Below the pieces are notes generated by a model. That model was not told where the DNA came from and ran no database searches. It saw only the letters and a list, made by a program, of their open reading frames with translations. The position numbers and the translations under genes were made by a program. A stretch of 64,000 nucleotides of DNA from Daphnia pulex (lineage: Eukaryota > Arthropoda > Branchiopoda > Diplostraca > Daphniidae): the NCBI RefSeq assembly GCF_021134715.1, contig NC_060017.1:3906001-3970000 (forward strand), read 5' to 3'. Positions 11,878-23,160 of the stretch are shown one piece after another (position 1 is the stretch's first letter; every line of letters begins with the position of its first letter).

Positions 11878-14776
11878 TCCAAATCCTAATCTTCACGCTC
11901 CCACGACACTGGTAAAGAACAACTGGCAGCGAACGACCTAGATGATTTAAATTCAGAATATGTAATTTGTTCCAGCCAAGGTCGTCTATACTAGTTCAGT
12001 CTGCAGCCTTGGAAAACATTTTAAGCCTAGCTACTACGCAGACGACGATCTATGGTTTAAAATTGGGTCAGTCCCCGTTTAACTCCACAAACAATATGTT
12101 GATGTATACTTGAAAATGAAAATCTTATTATGCAAATGTGCTTAATTAATCAAAATGACTTCCTAGTTAGTTACCTTCGACACGAATTGAATTGGCTTAG
12201 GATACCATAATCAGCTGACTAGCAGACGAAACATGGAGGCCAAGACTTAAAAAATTCAATAGACAACAAATGACCACACCAACACGGAAACGCATATTGC
12301 GTCATAACCTAAACCGTCTCGACTATAACGCAAATAAGAAATAACCAGTTAATGACGATTACTGTTGCATATGTATATCGCAATATTGTGGCGTGAGGGA
12401 TCTTCTGAGGTTGATAACTATTTATTAACACCGTAAAACACTAAAAGATATGGAGCCTTGAAAACCTTAAACGACTGATAAAGTTATACCCCGTAGTAGA
12501 TGGATAATAAATGTTTATCGTCTCAAAATTCTCGAATAATCATTTTCCGATGTACATTAATTCAAATAATTCCGAGTCCCGTTAAATGTATGGGCATCAC
12601 CGACTCTTACTGGAAAGACCTCGGCCTCGGCTACGCATATTGACATGCAAAGAAAAGATCTGTCTAAAATATCTGGACAGGAAAGAGGAAGCTATGGAGA
12701 AAAATAGAAGCCAGGAAGTCTCAAATTGATAGAGTCCTTGGCCTAGAGATGTTATGCACAACCATGACGGAGATTTTGCGCTGGCCCTCTGGTTTGTTTT
12801 GAACCAACTCTTCCATTTTTTTAAAAAGAGATAATCGCTGAAATTCCAATCCACATGTGATAGCTACACATCACACGCTTCACGACTGAACGGGAAAAAA
12901 AAATAAAAAAAACCTTGATAAGCCTCACCGAGAGAGATGGAATGTCTATAATTCGATTGTAAACAACAAACCGTGTGATCGTCACGTCCGGCGCTCGGTA
13001 TGGCCGGGTATTTAATTACGACAACGGACGCTGGACAAGGAGCCCATGCAGTTTATCGGGAGTGTCGTTGGTGGCGCTAGCGTTGCAAGTCGGCACGCAT
13101 CGGCACGAGTAGAGTGAAGAGCTGCGTAGGTTTGCGAGACCTTGCAGAAACTCCCAGTGTATCATGGTGGAGGTTAGAACAGCAGCAGCAGAGACGTCAC
13201 GACGATAGAAATTGACGGGCTAGCAGGTTGGGAGGCATTCTGGGAAAAGTCGGACGACTTTTAGTGTTCGCTCAGCATTGGCCCGTCACCCGCCAGCTCC
13301 TCTCTCGACCCAAACAGTCGACGGCAGACGGGTAAGCATTTTTTTCAGTTTAATACGTGCTGTGAATTGCACTATCGTATCATTTCGCCACAGGGGCTTA
13401 GTTCATTATCTCTTTTTTGGCTGTACACTTGCTGCTGGCGGGTTGATTTCATTTTGGGTTTTGCCATTGATTCGCCTTAGAGCCGAGGCTAGTTATTAAG
13501 CTCTCTCCAACAATCTCACACAGGCATTCTCGCCTTGACGTCTCGCGTGCGTGGTGCAGGTTCAATTCTCTTTTTGTGGGACTGTCGCAGTTTCGCGCGT
13601 AGTTGTTGTCAGTGTTCAGCCATTTGGGCCCCACCAGTTCATTGCACAAAATCTTCTGTTAGTAACAAAGCCAGCCAGCAGTGTTTGTGTGTACTGGGCC
13701 ACTGGGCCCTCATTGATTAACTGTCTATTTGTGAATTGCAAATTTAGTTGTCTGCTCGGTTGTGTTTCGTTTTATAAGGTAAAGTACCACATTTCAAATA
13801 GCCCCCCATATAGAATTGTGTTTTTAAACTTTTGAATTATTGAAAATTTGACTGAAATTTAATAGAAAAATTGGGGGCATGTAGGTTTTGTGTTGCCATC
13901 TCAGTTGTTCTAGAAGATAACTGTCACCGAGCCAATTTGTGTGTACTGGCTTCTTTTTTAGTCGGCTTCAAATCAAACGTCTCTGACAAAACGAATTACA
14001 AGAACAATGGATTCTCTCTATAGTTATTTCGGTTTGAGGGGGATTTCTCTGTTGTCATGTGTGCAGAGCTGCGGGTTTGTCTGGCGAAAACTAGTGCCAA
14101 AAGGTGTTCTTTTTTACCGCACCGCCTCAGCACACGAAACGGCTTGTGTTTTAGCAAACGTCCCAGAAGCGCCAGAACCGGTTTGAACCGGATCACGTTG
14201 CGTCAGAATTAGGAATCAAGGATAGAAACATGCTGCTTCGTCGTCTGTTACCGAGCATTCGATCCATACTCTCTTTGCTGCTCAGCAGAGAGGATACTGT
14301 TCACATGGCCCTAAGAATTTCCTGTCGATCGAGTTACAACGCCATATCTTCACACAGCCGGGCGACACCAAAAGATTATCTGCAGAGTTTATAATATAAC
14401 TATATCAATTTCAATCATTATAATGCGCTTTTCATTAACATTTTCATTCTTTTTGTTTTTTTGGCTCGGTCGTGCTGATGGAAACAGGTTATATGGCGCA
14501 TATATATGGTGCGTGGAACACACAATGGTGAGATGGAGAATCGCGATTTTACACTGACGGCCGGCATTCCGTCCCAGCTGCAGGAGCAGGGAGTCTCATT
14601 CAAAAGTCGTCCGTGCCTTCGCTTCAGCCTCGCCTAAGAGGTAGTAGCTAGCGCCTATCAACCAGCAGCAGCACACCGGCCAGCAGACCGCACCGTCAAG
14701 GTCGAGAGCTCACTGCTGGGCAGAGAAGGGCGGACCACCACCATCACCACCAATCCAACAACCTGTGCTTGTCGTC
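11878..14776. other. Divergent promoter interval with probable 5' UTR exons
   Basis: The interval separates two genes transcribed away from each other, so it holds both promoters. On the plus strand a donor (GTAAGC, first base 13332) and an acceptor (AG 14486-14487, after a long pyrimidine stretch) would give a noncoding first exon ending at 13331. A second exon would run from 14488 into the carrier start codon at 14777. The region 12.95-13.65 kb is the most GC-rich. A minus-strand frame at 12597-12854 was not accepted as a gene. Confidence 0.4.
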
Positions 14777-17136
14777 ATGGCGCTCGATTTTTTGGCTGGC
14801 TGTATCGGCGGTATATGACACGATTCTTTCACATTTCTTTCTTTCTTGTTTGGTTTGACGATATTTTATTGCGCCGTTCAATCGATTTTCGTTTGGGCTA
14901 TTCGTGGGAACCTGGCGGTTTAACCTAGATATAACCCTTTTTTTATTATTATGTTTGATCAGGTTTTTGCCTGTCATGTTTGTTTTTTTAAATTTAGAAA
15001 TAATGTTTGCATTTTCTGCGCCACGGAATTATTTGGTTGGCGAATAGTACGTGCTGAGAAATTGAAACGAAGCCGACAGGCAGAATTTAGAAACAATGGC
15101 TATTACTAGTTTTGGCTATGAATAGAATTATTTAAATTTTTTTGGCCCGAGACGTGTTTTAATTTAATAACATATTTAAATTTTTTCTTTGTAATTGCGA
15201 TCCAGGTTGCGCCGGAGTGGCCGTTGGATACCCGTTGGACACTGTCAAGGTATATTGAGAGTTGAGACCGATATTTATTTTTAAACAAGCCAGTCCTGAG
15301 GGGAACCTTTTACTTGATGACATATGTTTCAATTTTTCCAATCGGTGTTGTTCATTTGGAACAGGTTCGGTTGCAAACGCAGGATGCCAGAAATCCTACC
15401 TACCGTGGAACTTTCCACTGCCTGCAGACTATCGTGCAGCAAGAGTCGGTATGAACAGCCCATGAATATAGTTTCATTTGGTGACACCTTTCTAATTTCG
15501 TCCCTGACAACAATTCACATTGCAGTTCAATGGTCTTGTCGTAACTGCTTTTTCTAATTCAAAGGAATTCTATTTTTAGTTTACTTTTTACGACGAGAAA
15601 AATCCATTAAAACATTTCCCAATTTGAGACTTTCGTTTTAAATTTCAACGTCCTTTTTTAAGATTTGTGTTCGATTCGAATGTGACGTCATCATTTTCTA
15701 ATCAATGTCGACTGTGTTTTGTCAATGCAACAGGTGCGAGGCTTGTTTAAAGGGATGTCATCACCCATGGCCAGCGTGGCCGTCATCAACGCCATGATCT
15801 TTGGCGTGTACGGAAACGTCCAGCGGCGGCTGAACGAGCCCGAGTCGCTCCGCTCTCACGCCCTGGCCGGCTCGGTGGCTGGACTAGTCCAGAGCTTCGT
15901 CTGCAGTCCGATGGAGCTGGTGAAAACCCGCATCCAAATCCAAGAGCAAGTCTGCACCAACGGTGTCCAGCTGTACAAGTAAATCATAACACTAAAAACA
16001 AAACATAAAAAAAGGCCGTGAAGGTGTTTAAGGTCAAACGTGACCGCACTCACGCCCATCGATTCAATCAAATCAGGGGGCCAGTGGACTGCGTCCGCCA
16101 GATCTGGAAGGCCGAAGGGATGCGGGGCATTTTCCGCGGATTAAACATCACCATCGCCAGAGAGATTCCGGCCTTTGGTCTCTACTTCGCCAGCTACGAG
16201 GCCATGACTCGGCGCAAAGATACCACCCAGCCGCTGGGCACGTTCCACATGCTGATGGCCGGAGGAGCTGCCGGAGTCGTTTCCTGGCTCTTCACTTATC
16301 CCATCGACTTTCTCAAGTCTCGTCTGCAGGTATATAACTATATAGTCAAAACATGCACATCGGTCAAGGACACAATTTAAAAGAGTGAGGGACGTTGGTG
16401 AGTATATCCTATAATTTTATTGCACCAAAAATAGGTGGACGGTCTGGCCGGCGATCGGGTCTACAAGGGAATAGGCGACTGCATCGCCAAGACGTACAGG
16501 AGCGAAGGCGTTCACGGATTCTTCCGCGGGATGCCGACGACGTTGATCCGCTCCTTTCCCGTCAACGCCGTCACCTTCTCCGTCGTGACGTGGATGTTGC
16601 GCTGCTTCGATCCGTCGCCGGAGAGCAGCAGCGTCACCTATCAGGACGCCTCCACCCTGCAGAGGCCGGAATCGCTCGTCGCCCACGCCGATCACCACCA
16701 CATGCTGAGCCGGATGCGAGACCAGAACGAGTGGCTGGCCGATTTCCAGTGGAAACCGCTGGCCCCTGTGCAGCTCGTGTTGGGTGGCGGCCCGGCTTCG
16801 GTCGGCATCCGCAACTACACGATTCATTGCCGCTGCAACGACTGGTTGAACGGCGCCGTGAGTTCTCTCGTTCATTTGAGTCAAGTGCACAACATCGGCG
16901 CCGTCGGCTGGCCCACAGATCCAGCAGCCACAGTTGAGAAACAGGCCGGCCTGTTGTTGGGCTGTCGCTGCCAAGAGACGGACGAAAAAGACAACACACG
17001 TCCGCCTGCTGTCCAGCACGTCATTGTCAGTCCACAACAAACAACTGCTGCCGATTCGTCGTACGCATCTGCAGCGGCGGCGGCCGTGGCCGTTTGTTCG
17101 GCCGTCTGCTGCCCGGCCGTCGAGGAGCTGGCCTAG
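14777..17136 (+). CDS. Mitochondrial carrier, SLC25A29-like basic amino-acid transporter
   Basis: Inner-membrane carrier. The closest human pattern I recognise is SLC25A29, which moves arginine, lysine and ornithine. Six exons (14777-14810, 15206-15249, 15365-15448, 15734-15978, 16077-16329, 16435-17136) join in phase to 453 residues. The start MALDFLAGCIGG is a classic first carrier helix. The three repeats show the signature PxD/ExxKxR: PLDTVKVRLQTQ, PMELVKTRIQIQ and PIDFLKSRLQ. SLC25A29-like blocks include YRGTFHCLQTIVQQES, INAMIFGVYGN and FPVNAVTFSVVTWML. The carrier core ends at about residue 300. The last exon then continues for some 150-190 extra residues, ending in an Ala/Cys-rich stretch; family members normally stop near 300. 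The substrate is inferred from family only; SLC25A45/48-like carriers are the alternatives. Confidence 0.88.
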
Positions 17137-19592
17137 TCCAGTCGAGCGTTTCCTATCATCAAAAAGCCACTGATCACCACAAGTTGAACTTTGTTGTTTA
17201 GTCTCTCCTAGTTGTTTTCTTCTCACGATCGACTAATTGCAATCGAGTGGGCGTGGTGTGTTTTAATTCAATCGACACATTTTTATGTTTCAGATTATCT
17301 CTTCTTTTTCTCATCCAGCTCTTTTTCTATATACTTTCTATATACTCTCCTTCTTTCTATTACTACAAGACAAATTTCTATGTATAGAATGCCTCTGATT
17401 TTTGTACACCAATTTTTGATGGAAATCCCTGAATTACCTTGAGCGTTTGTACATGCGTGTGCAATAGGAAATGATCTTATAACCAGTGCAGAGCTATAGG
17501 AAAGTAACGATTAAATAAGTGTGTCACAGGCCGAACGATTCAATTCACTTTTGGCCTTGAGTGCTGTGTGTGTGCTGTTGTGCAACGTGTATAACTAGTG
17601 CGCACAGCGTCGCCAAACACGCGAGATTGATCCTACTATATTTCGACTCGATGACGTGCACTGTTCGGCGTACGTGGTTCGTTCTCTGACTCCTAGAGTG
17701 AATTCATTTTATTCTCTTCTCGCCTTATAATATCTTTGTGCTCTGTTATATTATCATGTTATTATGAATTATGGATTTTTCTTTTTCCGGTTTTCTCATT
17801 ATATGTTGGTTATTAATTATATGCGGTCCGTTCATCAGGTGTCAATGCTCGGGCTGTGATTTTTTTCTATCTCCATACATTTACATTTCTGCCCCATTCC
17901 CCGTTCGTTGTTCCCTGCTGGTTTTCATGCTGCCGTTTCCATCGATTTTCATTCGAACACCACCAAAACTATCTGAAAAATGTTTTTTTCGCGCGAAATT
18001 TAAATGTTGTTACATTTGAATTCAGTTCCGTCTTTATATTTTAATTTTGTATATCGTTATCAACCTCACTGAATGACGACGGGTTCGAACTCTTTCATTG
18101 ATTATTATTATATGAAATTCTATATTTTCTCAGTTGGACTTATTATATATTGCCCTAATCCAATGTGAAATACCAGTCCCATGTAACTGACGCGGCGCAC
18201 TATATTTTAGCTTCACCTAACATGTATGATTCGTTCAGTTCGTGTGCATCTTTTTTGTTTTTGGTAAAATTTCTATGTAATGTGCCTTTTGAAATGTACG
18301 GCCATTTTATTATCTCTCCCCCCACAAAAAAAAACGAAAAAAAAATTAAAAAAGAAAAAAAAACGAATAAAGTCAAAAATACAAAAAAAAATTACAAATT
18401 ACTCATTCAAATTTAAAATTATGATTTAGAGATTTGTATTCGAAATCAGACTTCAAACGTGTACACTTGTATCATTTTTTTTGTCCTTGAAATGTTTAGA
18501 AAAATGGTGAAAAAAGGATAAACATTTGATGTGTGATGGAATGAATGACGCAAGTGCTTTTGTTCTACATAATTGTGTGGGGTGGTTATACTTGTAAAGT
18601 TTGTTATTAGTTATATTAATTACATGAAGAACACCTGTTATTACAACTACATTTTTGTCATGAGGGGACGATGATTAAAAGGGGGTACATTTAAAAATGG
18701 GATAGGGACACTCGTTTACATGATATGATGCTGTACACGTGAAATCGTATATGTAGAACATATGTTTTGGAAGGGGGGAGAGAGAGAGAGAAAAGGACGT
18801 TGTGTAATATTTCAGGTGTGTCCGGGGTTAGGGGAGCTAGGGGATTTGACTGCGGCTCTTTTATTTGTCTCTTCGTTAGCCGCGTGCGTCGGTGTTATTT
18901 GTTTGTTTCTTTTTGTTTCTTCTCAAAATACGAATACAAATATATATATTTAATGTTTTGTTTTTTGTTTTTGTTTTTTTTTTGAGGGGGGGTAATACGA
19001 AATTTTGGGGGCACAACGTAAGGGGAGAAAGTCTTGAATGAGGTCACACGCAATATGAATTACAGTTTACACACAGGAGAACGGGACTGAAGCGCAATAG
19101 TATAAGAGAGACTTACACAAGAATCATGAAAAGCAATGTCGCAATGGCGTTAATAAGGGGATATGACTAATATTATGCAATATATACTAAGACAGACTTG
19201 AGATCCTTGTGAACGTGGCGATCAGTTGGCATTGATTCTCTTTTGTTTTTATCGGACACGGACTGGGAAAGTGGAAATGTCGAAAGAAGAAATGGGGTAA
19301 AAAGGGTCGATGCTGGGTGTCATGAACGCTATACATATTTTATGCTAATTTGATAAGAAATCTATTAAGCGCTTTGTATCTGATTTTCCCCCTCTCACAC
19401 CTCTTTCGCAAAACACGAGAGATATATTTTAATTAATCACTGACAATAATTAAATAATCGCAGGCGATCCCAGACTGAATGAAACACATGAAACTGTAAC
19501 CCGAAAAAACAAACAAAAAGAAAATGGCAATTTCGACTGGAATCGGTATAAAACCAACGTTGAGAATAATTGTCCGCACTCACTACACTTAA
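17137..19592. other. 3' UTR and intergenic, AT-rich
   Basis: Downstream of the carrier stop the DNA is T-rich and contains poly(A) signals on the plus strand (ATTAAA near 17509; AATAAA at 18366-18371 followed by A-rich sequence), so the 3' UTR may reach 17.5 or 18.4 kb. Nothing coding was accepted. The convergent zinc-finger gene ends from the right, and its 3' UTR probably occupies the far end of this interval. Confidence 0.5.
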
Positions 19593-20479
19593 TGACTAGA
19601 TGGCACTCACGAAATCCGGCGGGAGCGAAAGCTATTTTGAAATAACTATCCGCGACGACAAGGGAAATCAGCAAAGTGAATATCTCGAGGTGTAACTCGT
19701 TGCAGAAATTCAAAGAAAAACCAAAAATCGAGTACAAGATAAAAAATAACTTAAAAACACACTTACATATATATATTATAATGACTTGGAGGCAATGACT
19801 TGTGTATAATTGAAGAAAAATAGTTGAAAGACTGAACGCTTGAAGCGCTAAATTATACTAGACAACCTAGCGCTTATTTCATCCATTTTGTTAAAGCTGA
19901 TTTTACCAAATTTATATTAAGACAATTTGACTTTGACATCGAATATAATCTACTGTGATCGATAAATAAATTATGTTTTTTTTTAATAAATAGAGATATG
20001 ATATATTATATTATATAAATAAATGATTTTGAATCAAGTTTTCTCAATATAGTTACTTATTAGCTAACGATTATCAAGGTTGGATTGCCGATTTTTGCAT
20101 ACTGCTAATTGCCACCGATCGGCCTGACGACTAGATTTCCCATCGGGGAAATGTAGTGGAAACATGTGAAACACTTTGACTAACTCTACCAAAAATAATG
20201 ACAAAGGAATGTATAGACCAATCAAAAAAAGGGACTAGCACTGACTGACTGACAAGTCTGATTAGATTCGACAATAAGGAACGACTAGTCCTGAAATAAT
20301 GACTGGGACACACAAGTGACTAGAACACGTACTCATCCACCCATAATTAAACGAAGCTGATTCAACTTCTTATATATCATATGGTAATTCAAACGGGGTC
20401 AAAATGAAAACACACGAAAAGACTAGCGAAATAAGACTAGAGAGAAACCAAAAAATAAGATAAAATGACACACGACTAG
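19593..20479 (-). promoter_or_regulatory. Cluster of eight miR-279-family seed sites in the zinc-finger 3' UTR
   Basis: On the transcript (minus) strand CTAGTC occurs eight times downstream of the stop codon. On the plus strand GACTAG starts at 19594, 20129, 20233, 20283, 20318, 20421, 20435 and 20474. Two are full 8-mers (TGACTAGA on +: 19593, 20317) and three more extend to GACTAGA (20129, 20435, 20474). The reverse complement is the shared seed of miR-279/286/996. The count is direct; transcription of the whole stretch as 3' UTR is inferred from its position next to the stop codon. Confidence 0.7.
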
Positions 20480-20491
20480 ATTTAAAAATAA

Positions 20492-22813
20492 TTACGTGGC
20501 TCCGGCTCTTAGCTGAGGCATCTGCAAGACGTGCATCTTGTCGTCGGAATTGACGGGCGTCATGACGCCACCGACGGGCGAAATGGGTGACGGTGACGAC
20601 ACGTGATGGTGCATGAAACCGCCGTAAGGTGAAGTCGATGACGAAGATGATGACGACGAGGAAGAAGAAGAAGAAGAAGATGTGGGCGACGATGTGGTCG
20701 ACGACGATTTGTTGGAGTGGCTGAAATCTTGTACAACTCCGCCGGAACCGAAATTGTAGTTGGGCATCAATAGCGACGAGCCGGAGAAAACCGCCGGATG
20801 GAAAGCGGATCGAACTGCTGCCGGGACGAAACTGGCCGACGGACCCAGATGAGTCGAGTTATTGGCAGCTACTGCCGGCCAAGGTGGCGAGGGCTTTTCC
20901 TGGTTGTTGTTGTTGGTCATTCCGGCGGTGGTGGTGACGCCACCGGCGGACGCCATGGCCGATTTATTGGCGCCCTTGGCCGACAGGGAATTGGCCGGCC
21001 TGGGCTTGTGCCAGCGCCGATGGGAAGCCAAATTGGCCGGGCAGTTGAAGACTTTGTCGCATTCCGGGCAGCGGTACTCGACGTGAACGATGCGCGGGCA
21101 GCGATGCTGGGCCAAGCCGAAGGCGTCGTCAAAGACAACTCGACACAGGCGGCAGAGGTAGTCGCCGATGCGGTTGTCGATTTTGGCCAGCTCGGCCCGC
21201 GCCTCCTCCGTCACCTCGACAATGTTGAAGGCCGGATCGATGTCGCCGGGACGGACCACCAGGCCGTCTTCTCCCGGTACCATGGCCGGCATGTCGGCAG
21301 CGTCTCGGATGATGGTGCCCGAAACGGGCGAGATGAGCTCGTCGTCGAACGTCAACCGACGGACAGCTTTGCTGGACTTTTTACTGGCGCTGCCCGTCAG
21401 TCCTTTGGCCTTTTTGGCGCTGGCCGAATAGGAAGATGGTCCGTCTTCGACGCCATTCGTCGCTCCCGCGGTGGAAGGTGCCGATCGTTTTTTAGCTGCG
21501 GAGGAATTGCCGACGGAACGGACCGATTTGGATTGGCTGGGCAATGGGTGGAAGACATCAGGCCGGCCATGTTGAGGTGATAATAGGAGCGAGTCGGTGC
21601 TGGCCGACGTCGTTCCAGCTGCCGATTTCAGACTGAGATCCAGCAACAATCCGTTCTCGTTTGATTGCTGCTGTTGTTTGGGTGGTTGCTGTTGGTTGCG
21701 GTGGTAGAGGACGGGCGACGGCGGCTGCCATGTAGCCGACGCCGTCTGTTGTTGTTGACCGACGGCCTGTTCCAGCTGCTCCGACTGCGGCTTGGGAGTG
21801 AGCATGAGCGGGCTGACAGGTGAAGGGCACTGAGTGATGATACTGGGCACGAGCAGAGAGGCCAAGTGCGGGTACAGATGCGAGGGGTGATGAAGGGCCA
21901 GGTGGTGGTGGTGCCCTGACGGCTGCTGGTTGTGACCGCCAGGTGGCGCTGATGGCACTCCTGTCGACGCCTGATGATGCAACGACGCCGCTGGCTGGTG
22001 ACTGGGCTGTTGCTGCTGCTGATGAAGATGATGCAGGCTGGCCAGAGGTAAATACAACGGATGGTGGTGGTGATGGGCTTCGAGATTTTCACCTGGAGCG
22101 ACGGCCACGGCAGCAGCGGCGGCCACGGCGGCGGCGTTGAGCGTCGTCATGAGCGCCGAGCGCTGCTGGTACCAGCGGAGCGCCGCCTCCAAGCAAAGGG
22201 CGGAAGACCTGGTTGAATTTACAGGAGTCGCTTCTTCCGGTCGACTACTACCGCCGGCAGCAGCAGCACCTCCGGAAGTAGGTGAACCACCGGAAATGGC
22301 CGCATCAGGTGTCGGAAAAAGAAGCGACGGAGGAGAAGAATCCCCACAGTAGAAGGGTCCGCGACCTTTACCAACCTTTGCCGATGGTTGCGTCAGACTA
22401 GTCACAGTCGGCAAGTCCTGCGGCAGCGCATCCGCCGCTTTCACGCCGGAAGTCGGAGGAGAAGGCGACGTTTCGGGCAGGGCTGGACGCCACACCTTGG
22501 CGCTCATCAGTCGACCCTGACGTCGGAGTTGTTCCTTATCTCTGCCGGACGCTGGATGCTGGATGGGGAGAGCGGCCGGCATCAGAGACGGAGGAGGACC
22601 GGTGACCTCAACGGCCAGGTACGTCGTCGACGTCGAGCGACGGCTGGATGTCAAATCCAGCGGATCTTGTTCACCCTCTTCCGGCGTGTCTTCGCCTTCC
22701 TCTTCGTCCAGCTGGTGGTGGCCGGCGTACTGGCCGGAATCGACATTCTCACCACCACCGCCGACCACCGAAAACAATTCGTCGTGACGTTTGACTAGAA
22801 ATCCTCGCGGCAT
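20492..22813 (-). CDS. INSM/nerfin-type SNAG zinc-finger transcription factor
   Basis: Nuclear repressor of the insulinoma-associated/nerfin family, which acts in early neuronal and neuroendocrine differentiation. The start at 22813 is chosen because it places the SNAG repression motif PRGFLVKR at the extreme N-terminus; the frame is open for 17 more codons upstream. The 773-residue protein is intronless, as INSM genes usually are. The middle is low-complexity: His/Gln/Pro/Ala-rich runs and Ser repeats. The zinc-finger block lies near plus positions 21010-21180. It has a C2HC finger (YLCRLCRVVFDDAFGLAQHR) followed by IVHVEYRCPECDKVF and NCPANLASHRRWHKPRP, the strongest family signature. Only these two fingers are present; after them come about 160 Ser/Pro/Asn-rich residues and a stop. 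Other members have three to five fingers. Flanks are packed with miR-279 seed matches. Confidence 0.88.
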   Translation of the reverse strand: MPRGFLVKRHDELFSVVGGGGENVDSGQYAGHHQLDEEEGEDTPEEGEQDPLDLTSSRRSTSTTYLAVEVTGPPPSLMPAALPIQHPASGRDKEQLRRQGRLMSAKVWRPALPETSPSPPTSGVKAADALPQDLPTVTSLTQPSAKVGKGRGPFYCGDSSPPSLLFPTPDAAISGGSPTSGGAAAAGGSSRPEEATPVNSTRSSALCLEAALRWYQQRSALMTTLNAAAVAAAAAVAVAPGENLEAHHHHHPLYLPLASLHHLHQQQQQPSHQPAASLHHQASTGVPSAPPGGHNQQPSGHHHHLALHHPSHLYPHLASLLVPSIITQCPSPVSPLMLTPKPQSEQLEQAVGQQQQTASATWQPPSPVLYHRNQQQPPKQQQQSNENGLLLDLSLKSAAGTTSASTDSLLLSPQHGRPDVFHPLPSQSKSVRSVGNSSAAKKRSAPSTAGATNGVEDGPSSYSASAKKAKGLTGSASKKSSKAVRRLTFDDELISPVSGTIIRDAADMPAMVPGEDGLVVRPGDIDPAFNIVEVTEEARAELAKIDNRIGDYLCRLCRVVFDDAFGLAQHRCPRIVHVEYRCPECDKVFNCPANLASHRRWHKPRPANSLSAKGANKSAMASAGGVTTTAGMTNNNNQEKPSPPWPAVAANNSTHLGPSASFVPAAVRSAFHPAVFSGSSLLMPNYNFGSGGVVQDFSHSNKSSSTTSSPTSSSSSSSSSSSSSSSTSPYGGFMHHHVSSPSPISPVGGVMTPVNSDDKMHVLQMPQLRAGAT

Positions 22814-23160
22814 TTCTTCCGGAATTTTTGTTTTTGTTTTTCCGGTTGACCCGCCAAAATTCAAATGACTAGAATTTCCCGCAAAGCTTCGAATTTTGAC
22901 TAGATGAATCGAGTTTTGCGTTGGTGACTAGGATGTGACTAGGATTTTCAAGATGGGGACCATAAAAATGACTAGGAAAACATGGGACTAGTAAAGAATA
23001 AGACGATGACTGGTGGTGATGTTGACTAGATGTCGGCGATTGACGACAGGTGAGACTAGTTTTGAATTGATGACTTAAAGTTGACTAGAGTTGATTTAGA
23101 TGACTAGACTAGACGAGAGATACGACAAACAGATAGACACTGCCAAATGTTTCAGACTAG
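22793..23160 (-). promoter_or_regulatory. Dense 5' cluster of 13 miR-279-family seed sites
   Basis: Thirteen GACTAG words (plus strand) fall in 368 bp. They start at 22793 (inside the SNAG codons), then 22867, 22898, 22926, 22937, 22970, 22986, 23024, 23054, 23083, 23102, 23107 and 23155. Six are complete TGACTAGA 8-mers. All face the same way, giving CUAGUC(A) in the zinc-finger transcript. About 0.1 copy would be expected by chance in this length. The stretch may be 5' UTR; however, a good donor (GTAAGT, first base 23282 on the minus strand) lies just upstream, so part of it could be intronic. Each CTAG also resembles a 3' splice site. Confidence 0.65.

Noticed and set aside
12597-12854. 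85-codon minus-strand frame with a hydrophobic stretch
   Set aside because: No splice partners, no recognisable domain, and it lies in a divergent promoter interval.
19450-19737. Minus-strand frame with IKCSECGQLF, reminiscent of a missing third zinc finger of the INSM-type gene
   Set aside because: No paired histidines follow at finger spacing, surrounding residues are hydrophobic and non-conserved, and no splice link to the upstream gene is visible.
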